In this document: positions 12,700-25,055 of the stretch, one piece after another
How positions within the stretch are numbered: position 1 is the stretch's first letter
How the letters are laid out: every line of letters starts with the position of its first letter
DNA from: Phyto melanocephala
Lineage: Eukaryota; Arthropoda; Insecta; Diptera; Rhinophoridae
Assembly (NCBI GenBank): GCA_941918925.1
Contig: OW799233.1
Location: 47,205,341 to 47,269,340 of the forward strand
DNA length: 64,000 bases
Direction: 5' to 3'
Made by a program: the position numbers and the translations under genes
The notes under the pieces: generated by a model
Told to the model about the DNA's origin: nothing
The model's input: the letters and a program-made list of their open reading frames with translations, nothing else
Database searches by the model: none

Positions 12700-13769
12700 A
12701 TATTTTTTTTTATGGTAGTAGTCCCAGAAACAATCTATCTGACCACGTAAATGCAGGTCGCATTTCGAACAAATGATTTGGGTGTCAATTTTTTTTAATC
12801 TTTACACTTTTTTTTGCTTTTTCTATCCACCCAAATAGGAAAGTGATCGACACAATCAAATTGAACATTAAAAACAGGATGGACAGGTTTTTTTCCCAAT
12901 ACTTGACTTTTCAGGCTGTGTTGATAAGGGCTCATCAAGATTTTGACCAAGGGATGGCCGTCTTACAGTCCACTTATTTTTTAAAGAAACGAGTCCAGCA
13001 GCTATTTCTCCACGGAAATCAGGATGCTTTAAAAGTAGTTGTTCATCAGATACATTATTGGAATCATGCTGCTTGGAATGCAAACGTTTATATAAAATAA
13101 ATGCATTTGTAGAGGCCATGTCCACAAAATGGTAGAACAATCTTTGCATACTGTTCCGAGTCCAAGCTCGAATGTGATATCGACCCATCAGTTCATCCAT
13201 AAGATCTACTCGATCCATGTGAGCATTGAATTCTCGGAAAATCAGAGGGCAGTCGATAATGTTTTATTTCAGTGGAATTTGTGCTGAAATTTGTGTTTAT
13301 ATTTTTCTCCAGCGCACAGCGATTCCAGTAAATTCAGCTGTTGGCAACGGAGATCGAGCTCGTTTACTTTTGAAGCATCTTTTTGTGGTTGCAGTTGATT
13401 GGACGGTTCTAGCGTCGCAACGGTTTTGACATCTGCTACATCTTCAACAGAAGTCTAAAGAGGCGATGGTATGTCAATTGTGCTGATATTCAGTAAAGAA
13501 TTTATTGCTTCTACACATACATCCGTAGTCTCAGCTCTACCCATGTTGTGAACATATTCTTTTGCGACCTGTTCCGTATCCTTTGGCAAAGTGTCGCTTT
13601 CGATATTGTCAAAAACACAAGTAGGATCAGCAATAATGTCATCGGTATTAAAACATGTATCTACGCTCTCTATAGAACTCTTCACACAATCGATAAGCTC
13701 GAGCAATTCTTCATCAGACATTTTCTCTAAATTTATCTTTTTCTTATAAGGACGACTAGTAGGATCCAA
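12700..13769 (-). pseudogene. piggyBac transposase remnant
   Basis: Three separated pieces are readable on the minus strand. The N-terminal piece (13769-13455) starts MDPTSRPYKKK and is acidic, like PGBD N-termini. The C-terminal part of the transposase fold (13218-12868) contains MDRVDLMDELMGRYHIRAWT. A broken cysteine-rich tail contains CPSCF and, in another frame, CSKCDLHLRG, fitting the C-terminal zinc-binding domain of the family. Between 13455 and 13218 the frame has stops and no catalytic core is left. piggyBac transposases are DDE enzymes that cut and paste at TTAA; this copy cannot encode an active one. Assignment rests on these motifs plus the TTAA/TIR structure. Confidence 0.85.
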
Positions 13770-13895
13770 CTTTAATACAGTGGTAAAATGAAAGGAAAGA
13801 AGTAATAGAACAACATAAAAACAATCGTGTTTTCATGAACAAAAGATACAAGCAATAATGAAAAAAGGGGAACATTTTTGCACACACAAACCGGC

Positions 13896-13917
13896 AAGAC
13901 CGTCTTAAGACTGCCTT
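13896..13917. repeat. piggyBac palindrome, copy 2 (decayed)
   Basis: Same palindrome as at 12593 and 14251. The left arm AAGACCGTCT is intact; the right arm has two changes. Confidence 0.85.
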
Positions 13918-14250
13918 CACTATTTCAGCTTGAAAGTACAATTATTTTTATTTTTTTACTTCCAGTATATAATAAAACCAAAGTATAATATGTTACCTAC
14001 TTACCGTAAAATTTTGAAGTCGATCACTTTATTCTAAATGTGGTTTTTTAATTGGAGCAAAAAAATTAATTTACGAAATAATTTTCGATGCTATTTTGCT
14101 TACTTTTTGCACTTGATTGATCACAGCTAAAAAACGACTAATCAGAATGTGTTGTGCAGAACAACAAATGTAAAACAATGTTTTCTAAATACATTATTTA
14201 CTATTTTGAAGCTAAAAAATGTAAAATACAGCACTACAGCCCAAAAAGCG

Positions 14251-14272
14251 AAGACCGTCTTAAGACGGTCTT
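14251..14272. repeat. piggyBac palindrome, copy 3
   Basis: A perfect 22-bp palindrome with arms AAGACCGTCT-T and A-AGACGGTCTT. It ends 13 bases before the right end of the element, so it lies next to the terminal repeat. Confidence 0.9.
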
Positions 14273-14289
14273 ACCAGTTAGAGGGTTAA

Positions 14290-14912
14290 TGATTTTTTTT
14301 TTTGTGGCTAATTCTTTTGAAAACTCGTGTGCTCAGAGTGTGTTTAAAGTACGTTCAAAGAAATTATTTAAGAAAAAAATTATTAATTTACAAAATTAGC
14401 AACAATATAAGCGTTTACCATTTAAATGCCACCATCTTCAGCTTTATTACCATTTTATATCTTCATTAAGAAATGTTTCCCTTTTTATTTTTTGAGATTT
14501 TTATCTAATTTCTATTAAATGCTTTTCTTCTTTCATAATTTAGTTAATAATTTGAAAAGATTATCAACGTACCTCTTGAACAATTTGTTCGAAAATTTTC
14601 ATTTGCCAGCATTTCTTACTGATGATACTTCTTGAAGGCCAGCCCACTTTTTTTTTTTTTTTGGGTCTGTTCTTTTACATGCTGTTTTATTTTCTTCTTA
14701 CGACTACTTTATAACTCATTACGTGTATTCCTAACGTTGTTTTTTTAAATTAATCTTGCATACATTTTAACTCACATACTTATGCATGTCTATGTATATT
14801 GTATAAATAACCTGCTTTATTTTATACCTTTAAGCAAAGCCCTCAATGTTAGTCCATTTTCTTTTACTAATGTGTGTTTGTCTTTCTTTTTGTTTTTTTT
14901 TTTTCGTTATAG
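14290..14912 (+). other. Delta intron 3, 3' part with splice acceptor
   Basis: AT-rich intron ending in a long T-rich tract and acceptor AG at 14911-14912. No other feature seen. Confidence 0.8.
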
Positions 14913-15161
14913 ATTTGTTGATACAACGTTTATCAGTGCAACAAGTTTTAGAAGTATCACCCGAATGGAAAACAAATAAATCTGAATCACAATACACATG
15001 GCTGGAATATGATTTTCGTGTTACCTGTGATCCTCATTATTATGGTGCGGGTTGTGCTAATCTCTGCCGGCCCAGGGATGATCAATTTGGTCATTACACT
15101 TGCTCCGAAACGGGCGAGATTATCTGCTTGTCAGGTTGGCAAGGAGATTATTGTGATAAAC
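14913..15161 (+). CDS. Dl: Delta, exon 4: DSL domain
   Basis: This encodes visible residues 126-208 plus the first base of codon 209. It opens with LLIQRLSVQQVLEVSPEWKT, the link from MNNL to DSL. The DSL domain follows, the disulfide-rich module essential for Notch binding, with its six cysteines at residues 164, 173, 177, 189, 197 and 206 (FRVTC, GAGC, NLC, YTC, IIC, DYC). The hallmark GWQGDYC is present. Acceptor AG at 14911-14912; donor GTAAGT at 15162 (phase 1). All canonical cysteines are intact, so this is not a decayed copy. In-frame ATGs upstream of 14913 are intronic. Confidence 0.97.
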
Positions 15162-15259
15162 GTAAGTATTGATTAAAATAAATGTTATATTTTATTATTA
15201 TTTTTTCTTGATTTAAAACAATAGATTTAAAAATTATTGTATTTAATTTCCAAGCATTT

Positions 15260-16660
15260 TGAAATATTACCAAAAAGTACTTTTTTTTAATGTTTGTACT
15301 TTTGCTGAGTTTTTCTATAATTTAAATGCTTGTCCGGGTTTTTTTTTACAGAATAAATATTTTTTTTTTTAAATTGTATGCTATTTCCTAATATTAAAAA
15401 ATGTAATAAAAAAAGTACTTTTTCTGTTTCTGTACTTTTTCAAGTTTTTTTTTTTTTTTTAATTTCAATTATGGTCCGGGGTTTTGTTGAAAAAAAAAAT
15501 AATAATAAAAAAAAGTACTTTTTGTATAACTGTACTTTTTTCAAGTTTTTTTTTTTTTTTAATTTCAATTGTGGTCCGGGTTTTTACTTACAAAAAAAAA
15601 TTATTTTTTTTGTTTAAAACAAAAAGAAAAAAATGTATGATTTTTTTAAGATTTTGAAAAAAGTACCAAAAAAGTACTTGTTGCATTGTTTGTATTTTAC
15701 TTTTTTTAAGCTATTCCATGATTTAAATTACTATACAGAATAATTTTTTGTTATTTAAAACAAAAAAATTTAAAATAAATTTTGTACTTTTTGCTAACAT
15801 TTAAAAAATGTACCAAAATAAGTACTTTTTGCATTTTTTTGTACTCTTTCTAAGTAGGGGGCAAATTACGGCATTCAATCATGATTGAACTTTTACTTGA
15901 ACGATCGAGCCGCTGTGCTTTTGGTATAGAGATTCTAATAAGAATTTTCAAATTTCGATTGAGTTCGAATGCCATAATTTACCCACAGGTTTCGACTTTA
16001 CTTTGTGCAGTTTTGGGTAGAAATTTACCCAAGTACCTAAAAAAAGTACTTTAAATTATTTTTAAAGAAAAAGTTTTATTTTAAAAGCTGTTTTTAAATT
16101 TTTGTAATCCTTTTTAAATTTTTTTAAGAATTAAAAAAACACTAAAAAAGTACTTTTTCAAAATAAAATATTTGTTACTTTTTATTACAATTTTTTAAAG
16201 TTTTTGTTCTGCTTCTTGGTAATATCGCAACAGTTTTCCTTAGTTGTTTAAAGAAAGTACCTTTAATAATTTTTAAAAATATCTAGCTCTTAAAACTAGT
16301 TTCTAAAAAGTACCAAAAAAGTAATTTTTAATAGATTGCTCCATTTTATAAAATTTTTAGTACTTTCCTTTAAAATACGTTTTTTATTACCCACAAGCAA
16401 TTTGATAAATTTTTGTTTTAAACTTAGAAATGTAACAAAATAGTACTTTTTGTAAATTTTGTACCTTTTTTAAAAATTTAAAATATTGTATAGTTTTTTT
16501 CATAAATTTTCGTTGATTCTAAGAGAAAACGGGTAAACGATTAACGAAGAGCATAGTTTAGAAAAAATTATTTTTATTGTTTTCTCGATTTTTTTTTTAA
16601 TTTTTAGTACTTTCCTTAAAAAGATTGTTTTTTTTTAATTTATAATTTCTTTTGATTTTG
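15260..16660. repeat. Degenerate tandem array around AAAAGTACTTTT in intron 4
   Basis: A run of loosely repeated units, each carrying the palindrome AAAAGTACTTTT followed by a T-tract and often a second GTACTTTTT. The clearest pair is about 15405-15475 and 15510-15585, both ending with 'TTTCAATTrTGGTCCGGG'. Further palindrome copies lie near 15273, 15672, 15818, 16042, 16147 and 16442. Spacing is irregular (about 100-150 bp). The intervening DNA is AT-rich without other features, apart from the small TIR element at 15858. Confidence 0.7.
15858..15984. mobile_element. Tiny TIR element (MITE), about 127 bp
   Basis: The left end GGGCAAATTACGGCATTC and the reverse complement of the right end (GGGTAAATTATGGCATTC) differ at two positions; both are followed by a related 'caatc' motif. 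It interrupts the AAGTAC array in intron 4. No coding capacity and no clear target duplication, so the superfamily is unknown. Confidence 0.65.
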
Positions 16661-19548
16661 TTGTTTTTTATTGTTCCTTTAACAAATTTTAGTTGTGTTT
16701 CACAAGCAGCTGTATTTTTTTTTTTTTTTTTTTGAAAAAGCTTAAAAACCTGTTTTAAATTTTTACTATCTAAAGAGGTGTGTAATCAACATCCGTCATT
16801 CAGTTCAAGATAATTTCCAATACTTATCCCTGAACACATACGAACACACAAATAAATACCCCAAATACCAGCCAGCTAAAAAAAAAATACACACAAAATT
16901 ACCAAAAAAACGAAAAAATCTTCATCCTCTGTGTCCAAAAAAAAGGGTCTACTAGAGTAGTATGATCAGTCAGGCTGCTGTTGCTGCTGCTTCAAGTAGT
17001 TGATAAACACACACTTCCTTTTCACAAACAGGTATTTTTTATAGCATTTTTTTACGTCATGATATGTTTGTGTGTATGAACGAAAAGGGATCGAACTATC
17101 CTCAGGAGTTCTTTTCATTTAATCGTAAAAGTAGCAGCAGCAGAACCAACATAATCGTCTTCGTCGTCATGATCAGTTCAAACATCAACAAATGCCTGTT
17201 AAATGCCTGTTTAAGAAATAAGAAATAAAATCCTCATCAGTAGTATGTATTAGTAGTGGTTGGGTTGGTGTAGTATAAATTGAAATTGTTCGATTGTTGG
17301 TGTTTGTAGATTTTACCTGTGTTGCAAGCCTCTCATACCCTCCACAGGCCCTAATGCTGGCGTGGGAAGATTTTTACTGCTTTTCTTAAATTTTGTGTTG
17401 TTGTAGTTAAATGCATGGACTACCAACACCACTACTACTACATATGTACTACTCAAAAAAAGAGTATATTTTTTACTCTCCAGCCAGGTTCCTTACTTTT
17501 GTTTTTTTTTCGAAAACTTCATTTACTTTATGTATTTATAAGTAAAAATAAATAAAAAGGTTCTTTATTATGGGTTTTTTTTATTTTGGTGCTGCTGTAG
17601 AGTATATTCCTCTATGGTCTCTAGCAGTATTAGAGTTTCAGCATTTATTTATTTGATTTTTTTTGGTAGCAATAGCAGTCATATAGCGCATTTCTTTTGT
17701 TCTTTGTTTGGAGGTCTTTTATTTTTTTGGATCATTCAAACGGATGCTGTTTTTGTTTAAAATTTCTAATATTTATAAAGCAGCATTCATTTTTATATCA
17801 TTTTTTTATGATTTTTTTTACGTTCATATTGTCTTTTAAAAGATTTTGTTTAATATTTTTATTTTCTTTTTTTTTTTTTTTTTTTTTTTAAAGAAGTAAA
17901 ATTTTTCTCACACATAATAAATTTTTGTTATCATTTTTTTTTTTAATTCTAATTTAACTTTTCTTGTATAATTTATGATAATATTGAACCAAAAAAATCA
18001 AGAGAGAAAAAATCGTATAAAAAATATTATTGATTGTTGAGGGTTTCAAATAAAAACCGGTTCTTTTTTTTACTCAGGAAAACTTACAAAAAAAAAATTC
18101 TTTTGAATGACATTTCAAAAATTTCAATTGAAATTTATTTATTGAAATCGTTTAATAATTCATTATTAATATTTATTGAATACTTAGGTGCTTCAGATTC
18201 CTTTCTTCAAACATATTCATTCTTTTCTTTCTTCTTTTAGTTTTGCTTTACATATAATTACTATTTAATTTGTTTATAGGAAATTTTTAAATAAATATTT
18301 GATGAATCACTTAAATTGATTTGGCTGGTTTCTTTTTTTTTCTTCTTCTGAGTTTTCAAGTGATCATTATACAAAATAACAGTGACTTGACAGATATGTT
18401 TTCTATTTGTATGTATGTATGTACTGTATGTATTTTTCTAAAACGTCTGAAATGATGGTAAAATTTAACCCTTACTTTTTTGTGATTTTATTTATATAAA
18501 AAGTTTAAAAAAAAAAAAATAAATAATCTTAGTGAAAGTCTAACTATTAAATTCTTTGGAAAATATTTATCCTTGAGGGCGTGTGAATATTTTTTTTTTC
18601 AGTTTCAGCATCATGTGTTGAAATTAATAGAAATTCCCAGTCTTAAAACTCACTTAACCGGTATTCACTTTCTATTTGAACATTAAAAAAAAAAACTTTG
18701 CACAAAGTAACTATAGAAAAAAAAAAATTAAAAGCATTTTACCATTATTGGCATTAAAGTTTAAAGCCAAGCAAAGAAAACCCAAACCAAACAAGAAAAA
18801 ATCTCAAGAAAACCTGAAATTTTCTTAAGAATTTTTTTTAGCTCCTCTGCTACAGATTTTCTTTTCTAGCCACATCGACCGTCTATTTTTTTTTCTACAA
18901 AAAATCAAACAACAAAATTTGTTATTGAATGAAAATCTATAAAATGTTTTAAAACCAGTCCTTTTTGATTTGTTCTTTTTTTTTTTTTTTTTTTGTTGCT
19001 GTTTCTACGGCACGTTTTCTGTTTATGGCTTTAATGCAAAAGCAAGAAAAATGTGGAAAAAGGGCTTAAACAGATGCTTTTAAACGTGTTTCTTTTAATG
19101 TCTTTTTACGTTCTACCACTTCAACATCAACTATAGAGACTTTTAAACATAAAAGATCATGGGATCTTTTCTGCTATATGTTGCTAACAATATTGAGTAA
19201 GAGTGTTTGTAGATATGTTTGTTGGCTTTATCTTGGGTCTTTCCTTGTTTGATTCCTTTTTGGCTGTTAATTTTTTTTTTTTTTCTGCAGCATAAACCAT
19301 GAGAACAGGGATTTTAAAGCAAATATGGTTAAAATAGTTTATACATTTTTATTTTATCTCTTCTACAAAAGCTTTGTTCTGTGTATAAAATTTTGTTAAA
19401 GCATTTAAAAATTTCAAATCTTTATTATCGAAGTTTTTTAGGATCCAGTTGGAAAGTTTAGATTTAAAACAAAATATTTTTACTATATTTTAAGTGCAAA
19501 TTTATAATTTTAAATTTTTTCTAATTTTACTTTTTCTTTGTTTTTCAG
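16661..19548 (+). other. Delta intron 4, remainder
   Basis: AT-rich intron with homopolymers (for example T-runs at 16717-16733 and 17869-17890) ending at acceptor AG 19547-19548. The donor of this intron is at 15162. No transposon or gene recognised. Confidence 0.75.
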
Positions 19549-19603
19549 CCAAATGTGCCAAAGGTTGTGAACATGGTCATTGTGATAAACCCAATCAATG
19601 CAT
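19549..19603 (+). CDS. Dl: Delta, exon 5: start of EGF repeat 1
   Basis: A 55-bp exon encoding KCAKGCEHGHCDKPNQC (residues 210-226), matching Drosophila Delta exactly at these positions. Two bases complete the codon split from exon 4 (Pro 209). The exon ends with two bases of the next codon (phase 2), completed at 31508 to Ile 227. Acceptor AG at 19547-19548; donor GTAAGT at 19604. Found by domain continuity. Confidence 0.97.
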
Positions 19604-20040
19604 GTAAGTATTTTTTGTTTTTTTAACAATTTGTATATATTTAATTTTAATAAATCCCCCCGCCCCTTTTTCCACGTTGCAAATGGAATTTAATTGCTCC
19701 TAATCGACTTAGTGTTGCTGTTATAAATAGTTTCATAGCGTCATGCTGAAAAGGCATAGAAAACTGTTTGATCCTTGTATTTTTTGGGTATATGATGTTC
19801 AGCAGATTTATATAAAATACCACAAGAAGCAGATATGGGAACATTTTTGGCTCTTTATCTATTCAATGTGTAGGTATTTTTTGGCTCTTTCGTAAATGGC
19901 AAAAAAAACATACCCGAGGTAATAACACTACTATGGGTTCTAAATACACCACCAGTTTCGACCATCCGTGTAAAATATCCCAGAACTTTTGCTAAAAAAG
20001 TATTGCAACAACTACGTTAACATTTTTCATATCGCTTTTA
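19604..20040 (+). other. Delta intron 5, 5' end
   Basis: AT-rich DNA after donor GTAAGT. The short open stretch on the minus strand (19844-19647) has no recognisable motif. Nothing further seen. Confidence 0.6.
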
Positions 20041-20048
20041 TTGCCGAG

Positions 20049-21125
20049 TAGGGTGATCGATTATTCGACTTTTTTAGGAAACCAGTTTTCAAATAGTTTG
20101 AAATTTAAAATTAAAAAAACCGGTTGCTATTTTGAAAATTGAGAAAAAAACCGGTTAACCGGTTCGAATATATAAAATATAATATTTAAAGAAAAAATTA
20201 AAAAATATTGTAAAAAAAGATAATAATAAAATTTATATATAAATATGAAATTTTTACAGTTTGGCTGCACAATTACGCAATAACTGACATAAATGCTGTT
20301 GACTAATTTGGTTTTTGGTTTAGTTGAATTTAAAGACAAAAGGTACTCTTTACAAGTAAAATAAATAAATACAATAAATTAATAAATAAATAAAACTTTT
20401 TATAAGGCTGTTTTAAATTTTTGTATCTCCTTCTGTTTATTTTTTAAATGTTAAATAGATCTTTTAAACTAATATGCACTAACGTATTTTGTTTGAAATG
20501 ATTTCTGTAATTTAAAATACATTTTAAAGGCTAGGGAGAAAATCTTTAAAATTTAATTTTAAAAATTCTTTCTTATACCCCTGACAGACATACAAATATA
20601 GACATAAACTAGTTTGTTCGATGGTTTAATTGAAATTTAAGTTGACAGACACTCAATGTCTTTAATTAAAATTAGGATCTGGAAGGAGAGATTATTGGTT
20701 CTTCTTTATTTGAACTACACTTTTTTAGCTAAAAGTGATCGATCAGCTAAGTTTATGCTTCAATTACCTTTAAGTTTTAAGGTTAGTTTTTTATCCTATA
20801 AAAAAATAATATTTAAGCTTAATTATTTTTCTTATTTTACATTTGTTTTTTAAACAACAAATAAATTTCTTACAATATTATGGAAGAATATTTAATAGTT
20901 TTTATTTTTTGATTTTTGGAAACTTTTCGCGTACTAAATATACTATGGTACGATTGGTTACAAAGATTTGTGATAAGCTTTAAAAAATTAAAAAAAAACC
21001 GGCTTTTTCGGATAAAAAAACCGGTGTATTCGATATTCAAAAAATCAACATTTGTAAAAAACCGCCAGCTGAAAGAAGAAAAAACCGGGTTTTCCACCGG
21101 TTGTAAAACCGAGTCGATCACCCTA
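20049..21125. mobile_element. hAT-type non-autonomous element
   Basis: Perfect 12-bp terminal inverted repeats TAGGGTGATCGA (20049-20060) and TCGATCACCCTA (21114-21125), flanked by an 8-bp duplication with one mismatch (TTGCCGAG at 20041, CTGCCGAG at 21126). An 8-bp target duplication and a TAGGG start are hAT features. Inside each end are several AACCGGTT-like motifs (20119-20165 and 20998-21110), like the subterminal transposase-binding repeats of hAT elements. The 1.08-kb interior has no readable transposase. Confidence 0.8.
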
Positions 21126-21199
21126 CTGCCGAGTGTAGTGCCCGCATGATTGTAGGTGTCGCATTTTTTTAAATTATTCTTTGACTTAATGGTCATGGT

Positions 21200-21790
21200 C
21201 TTTAGTGAACAACATTGGTATCCTTAAGACAAATTCATCGATATATTTCTCTCGTAAGAACAATTTCGAGAGAAATTTGACCCTTTTTGTCAAATTATCT
21301 TATTCAGAAACGATTAAGGGATGATGCTAATTTTTGGCTTAGCGGAATTATTAATAAATAGACACACCACAGATCCTAACAGACTTTACTACATCGATAA
21401 CAATGAACCATTTTCTTAAACATTAATTATTCAAAGATGTTTTCGGTCAATATAGATCGTTGTAGCAACATGATTAATAATATTTTTAATTGAAAATCTG
21501 GTTGACATTGATCTAAGAGAAATGTGGTTTCAACAGGGTGGGGGCTACGTGCAATACAGCAACCGCATCCATCGATTTTTTTAAAACAACATTTTGACGA
21601 TAATTTCTTTTAGAGAAATGGACCTGTCAATTGGTCTGATTATTTTCTGTGGTTCCATGTCAAGTCATGGGTTATGCTGATAAACTAGCTACTGGTCTCA
21701 AATTGCACACCAAAAATGTTTGTGCTTCCCCAAGTTTAACCGCGGTGGCGATTTAATGTTCAAATGTTAATGCCCTTTATAGGACTTTTC
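21200..21790 (+). pseudogene. mariner-like transposase remnant
   Basis: Broken + strand pieces of a Tc1/mariner-superfamily transposase. A region near 21318-21355 reads DDANFWLSGIINK, like the family's SDEAHFWLNGYVNKQ block with the catalytic Asp. Near 21515-21550 is MWFQQGGG (family WFQQDGATCHTA, second Asp lost). Then comes RNGPVNWS, then YFLWFHVKSWV (family DYFLWGYVKS). The pieces are in order but in different frames with stops. No terminal repeats identified. It is an old copy inside Delta intron 5. Confidence 0.75.
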
Positions 21791-24448
21791 AAAAATTAAA
21801 AAAAAAATTGCTTGATTAAAATTAACTTTTTTTTTATTATTTTTTACAAATTTTAGTTCTATCGAGTTAGAAAAAAGTATTTTATACATGATCGAGTTAA
21901 GCCGACTATTATTTTTTTATTTCTGTGGCAAAAAGGATTAACTGATTAACGTCGACATAAGCAAAAATTAAGATAATAAACACCATTGTAATTCCGTAAT
22001 TTAAAACCATCATCAGGCGAATTTTTACCAAATTAACAGGAAGTTATAGCGTAAAAAATTTTTTTCATATTTTTTCAATGCAATAATATTTTATGCTCCT
22101 TTAATTATAAAATATTTATTTTAAAGTTAATCATTTTTTTTTAAATCAATTAAAAAATTTTAAAGTGCTTTTTCTGAAAAAACTCTGAAAACAGGCATAA
22201 ACAGTTTGTCCTTATTGTCACAGATTTGCTTTAAACATTTGTATGGAAATTTTTTTAAAGTGAAGTCAGGTGATCAATGAAATTAGGGATTAAGAAATCA
22301 ATCAAACAAATTTGTTTTATTTTCCTAATTTCTTTTTCTTGCGGCCTTAAATCAATTACTTTTCCTGTTTTTTTTTTAAGTTGCATTCTTACAATTCCCT
22401 ACCTTTATTTTATTTTAATTTTATTTATTTTTTTATTTTGGTTTAATGTGGTCTATTTGTTTAAACGTCAAAGAATCCGTAGCTTCTTTTTTTAAGTCAA
22501 TTCTACGTACGTTTTCTTCAACTGCCAAGTAGTCTTGTTTTATTAATATTGACTGAATGGGTGTGTGTGTGTGTGTTTGGGCTAAAACTACATACAAACA
22601 GAAAACAAAAATGTAAAAAAATTATTCAAAGTGTGGGAATGTTTTAATAATTCTACACACACAACATGTCATAAAATCAAACAACTTTACTTACAAATGT
22701 TGTGCACACACACTCTCCATAAGACAAATGGACGGACGGACCGATGGACGGACAGTCAAAACGATTTATACTTAAAAATTAAATAAAAGACTTTTAAATG
22801 GTAGTGATATGGTTTAACAACAAGTTTTTTATTTGGTTTCGTTTTGAGTGAGTTTGTGCATTCATTGTCTTTTAAAACTACGCCTGTTTAGTGGGAAATA
22901 TTGCAAAAAAAAAAAAAAATTTTTTTTTCTTGAATCGTCATCATTATGCATTATGTGCATACAAAATAGTAAAACAAAATTTATTATTATTTTGAATTTT
23001 AGTTTTTTTTTCTTTCTATTATTTAATGGGTGAAGGCTCTTTTATCGATACAGTTCTTTTTTAATTTTTTTTTTCTTTTACAAAGTATTGGAAATTTATT
23101 TAAATTGCATTTAAGTTCTTCTTGAACATTTTAATAACACCTGCTGAAAAAAAAGAAGCATACTTTTTTCTCCATATGTCTGCTAATTTTTTTTATATTT
23201 ATTTTTTATTGTTTTTGGTTTAACATTAAATTGCTTGAAAATTATTTAAACTTAATGTGTGATTTCCGTTTGAAATTAAGTTTGTTTTCTTAGACATCTC
23301 TTAGAGTGTGTGCAAGAGCACAATTATTTATATACATATATTTTTTAGTTTTTAATGCAAACAGAAGAAAAAAAGATACTAAAAACCACAAAATTGCTGA
23401 CTAAAGCAATTTTCGTATACTCACCAACAACAACAATAACAACAACAACAACAACCAAAAACGTATTAAAATAATAAGAAACTTCCCACTTTGTTGTAAA
23501 AAACTCCACACACAACATTGTATTCAATATAATATTTGTTTTTCATTTCATTTTTCAAAATCAACTTGAATTCTACAACATTTTTTAAAGAAATCCTAAG
23601 CTAAGCAAAGTGTAAATTTACACCTGAAAGACTTAGTCATATTCCCCGTTATACTTTTTGCGTTTTTGTTTGGTTTTTTAATAAATTAATATACTGATGT
23701 TATAATTTATAAAAAAAAATTTTGATGGGAATATTATTTAAAAAAATTTATTTTATTTTTTATTTTTGTAATAGAAAACTTTTCAAAACGTTTTATAGAC
23801 ACATTCCTCTGTGCAAAACGTAAAATGAAACTCCTCTAATAATACATATTTAATAAAACTTAATACAAAAGAAAAAGAGCGCCATAAAACAAAAACTACT
23901 TAAACCAGCCACCACTGTCATTTACTTTTTCAATTCTATTTGTAGATTTCAATTTATTTGCACCAAGAAGTGTTTGCCCTTTTCATTGGAAGCACTCGGT
24001 ATAGTAAACAATTTTATGTTATTGTTGATAAAATTGCTGCACAAGGTGTGTCGTTGTTGTTGATTTTTTTTTGTTTCTTTCTATTTTCAGTTTCTAATGA
24101 GAGGAGTGTTATTGATGTTTGTTGCATTAGAAATATGCAAAAAAAACAAAAACAAAAAAACATTAAAAACCTTTAATATTGTTTTAAATAAAGTTCACTT
24201 CACACACATACATACACTAAAGCACAAGAGGGGCGAGGGGGAGGTGATAGGGCCTTAAAAGCTCATCATGATCCCCTAGTAAAATATTTTCATTCGTGCC
24301 ACAATAATCCAAAAAACTACTTAATGGTTTCTTGTCAAGCTTTTTTGTTTTGTTTGTGCTGCAAGAAAGTAAAAAAAATTATTAACAAATTACTTTATTA
24401 ATTTAGCAAATTGTGCAAAAAAAAAAACACCATAATCAAACAAGTATG
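21791..24448 (+). other. Delta intron 5, AT-rich stretch
   Basis: AT-rich DNA with microsatellites (GT run 22559-22576, GGAC-type run 22735-22756, CAA run 23422-23455) and homopolymers. No gene or element identified. Confidence 0.6.
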
Positions 24449-24450
24449 TA

Positions 24451-24975
24451 AAGGGTCCGCCAAATAACTTTTTTTTTTTTTTTTTTGAAAATGCTATAAA
24501 AACATCGAGTGTAGCTTCGGCTGTGTGGCACGTAGCGCCGTCCTGTTGAAACCAAGTGCTGCCAATATCCTCCTCTTTAATTTTTGTGAACAAAAATTCG
24601 TTTAAAATGGCCCGCTAACGATCGCCATTGACTGTAACGGCCACTTCTTGCTCATTTTCGAAGAAAAATGGCCCAATTATGCCTCTGGACCAAAATCCGC
24701 ACTAAACAGTGACTCGTTTTGGGTGTATCGGCTTTTCAATGTATGCGTGCGGGTTTTCTGTGCCCCAAATGCGACAATTTTGCTTGTTTACATACCCGCC
24801 AATGTCAAAATGAGCTTCATCTGAAAAGATGATTTTATTTTTTTGACAAAATCGACCAAAGTAATGCCGCAATATTTTCCAGCGTTGTTCAAGTGTATAC
24901 ACAACCATATTCGTTTAGCGGAAGGATAAAACTAATTATCTGTCAAATCAGACATGAGCTAAAACGTGGACCCTT
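24451..24975 (-). mobile_element. mariner element, internally deleted copy 1 (subfamily AAGGGTCC)
   Basis: It starts AAGGGTCC and ends GGACCCTT, with TA on both sides (24449-24450 and 24976-24977), as for Tc1/mariner. The minus strand encodes transposase fragments. A start MVVYTLEQRWKILRHYFGRF jumps to IIFSDEAHFDIGGYVNKQNC, so the N-terminal half is deleted. WFQQDGATCHTAEATL follows near 24550-24510, then a poly(A)-like run. Two stops break the frame (after KRVTV and after VNGDR). Length 525 bp, about half an autonomous element. Same subfamily as 36210-36692. Confidence 0.88.
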
Positions 24976-25055
24976 TATATTTTTAAAAGCCTTTTTCTTT
25001 TGGATACAATTTTTTGCCGATAGAAAAATGTTTTAGACTGCAGCAGGTTATATTT

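Larger units (their letters stand above)
12454..14285 (-). mobile_element. piggyBac-type element, internally deleted
   Basis: It is flanked on both sides by TTAA (12450-12453 and 14286-14289), the piggyBac target duplication. The ends are inverted repeats starting CCCTCTAAC, followed by similar GGyAAGACyGT. Inside are remnants of a PGBD-type transposase read on the minus strand. Three copies of a 22-bp palindrome lie within it, two close to the ends. At about 1.83 kb with the catalytic centre missing, it is non-autonomous. Confidence 0.9.

Noticed and set aside
17361..22639. Su(H)-like sites (YGTGRGAA) at 17361, 17905 and 22632 in Delta introns
   Set aside because: A handful of such 8-mers is expected by chance over 30 kb, and they are not clustered or paired.
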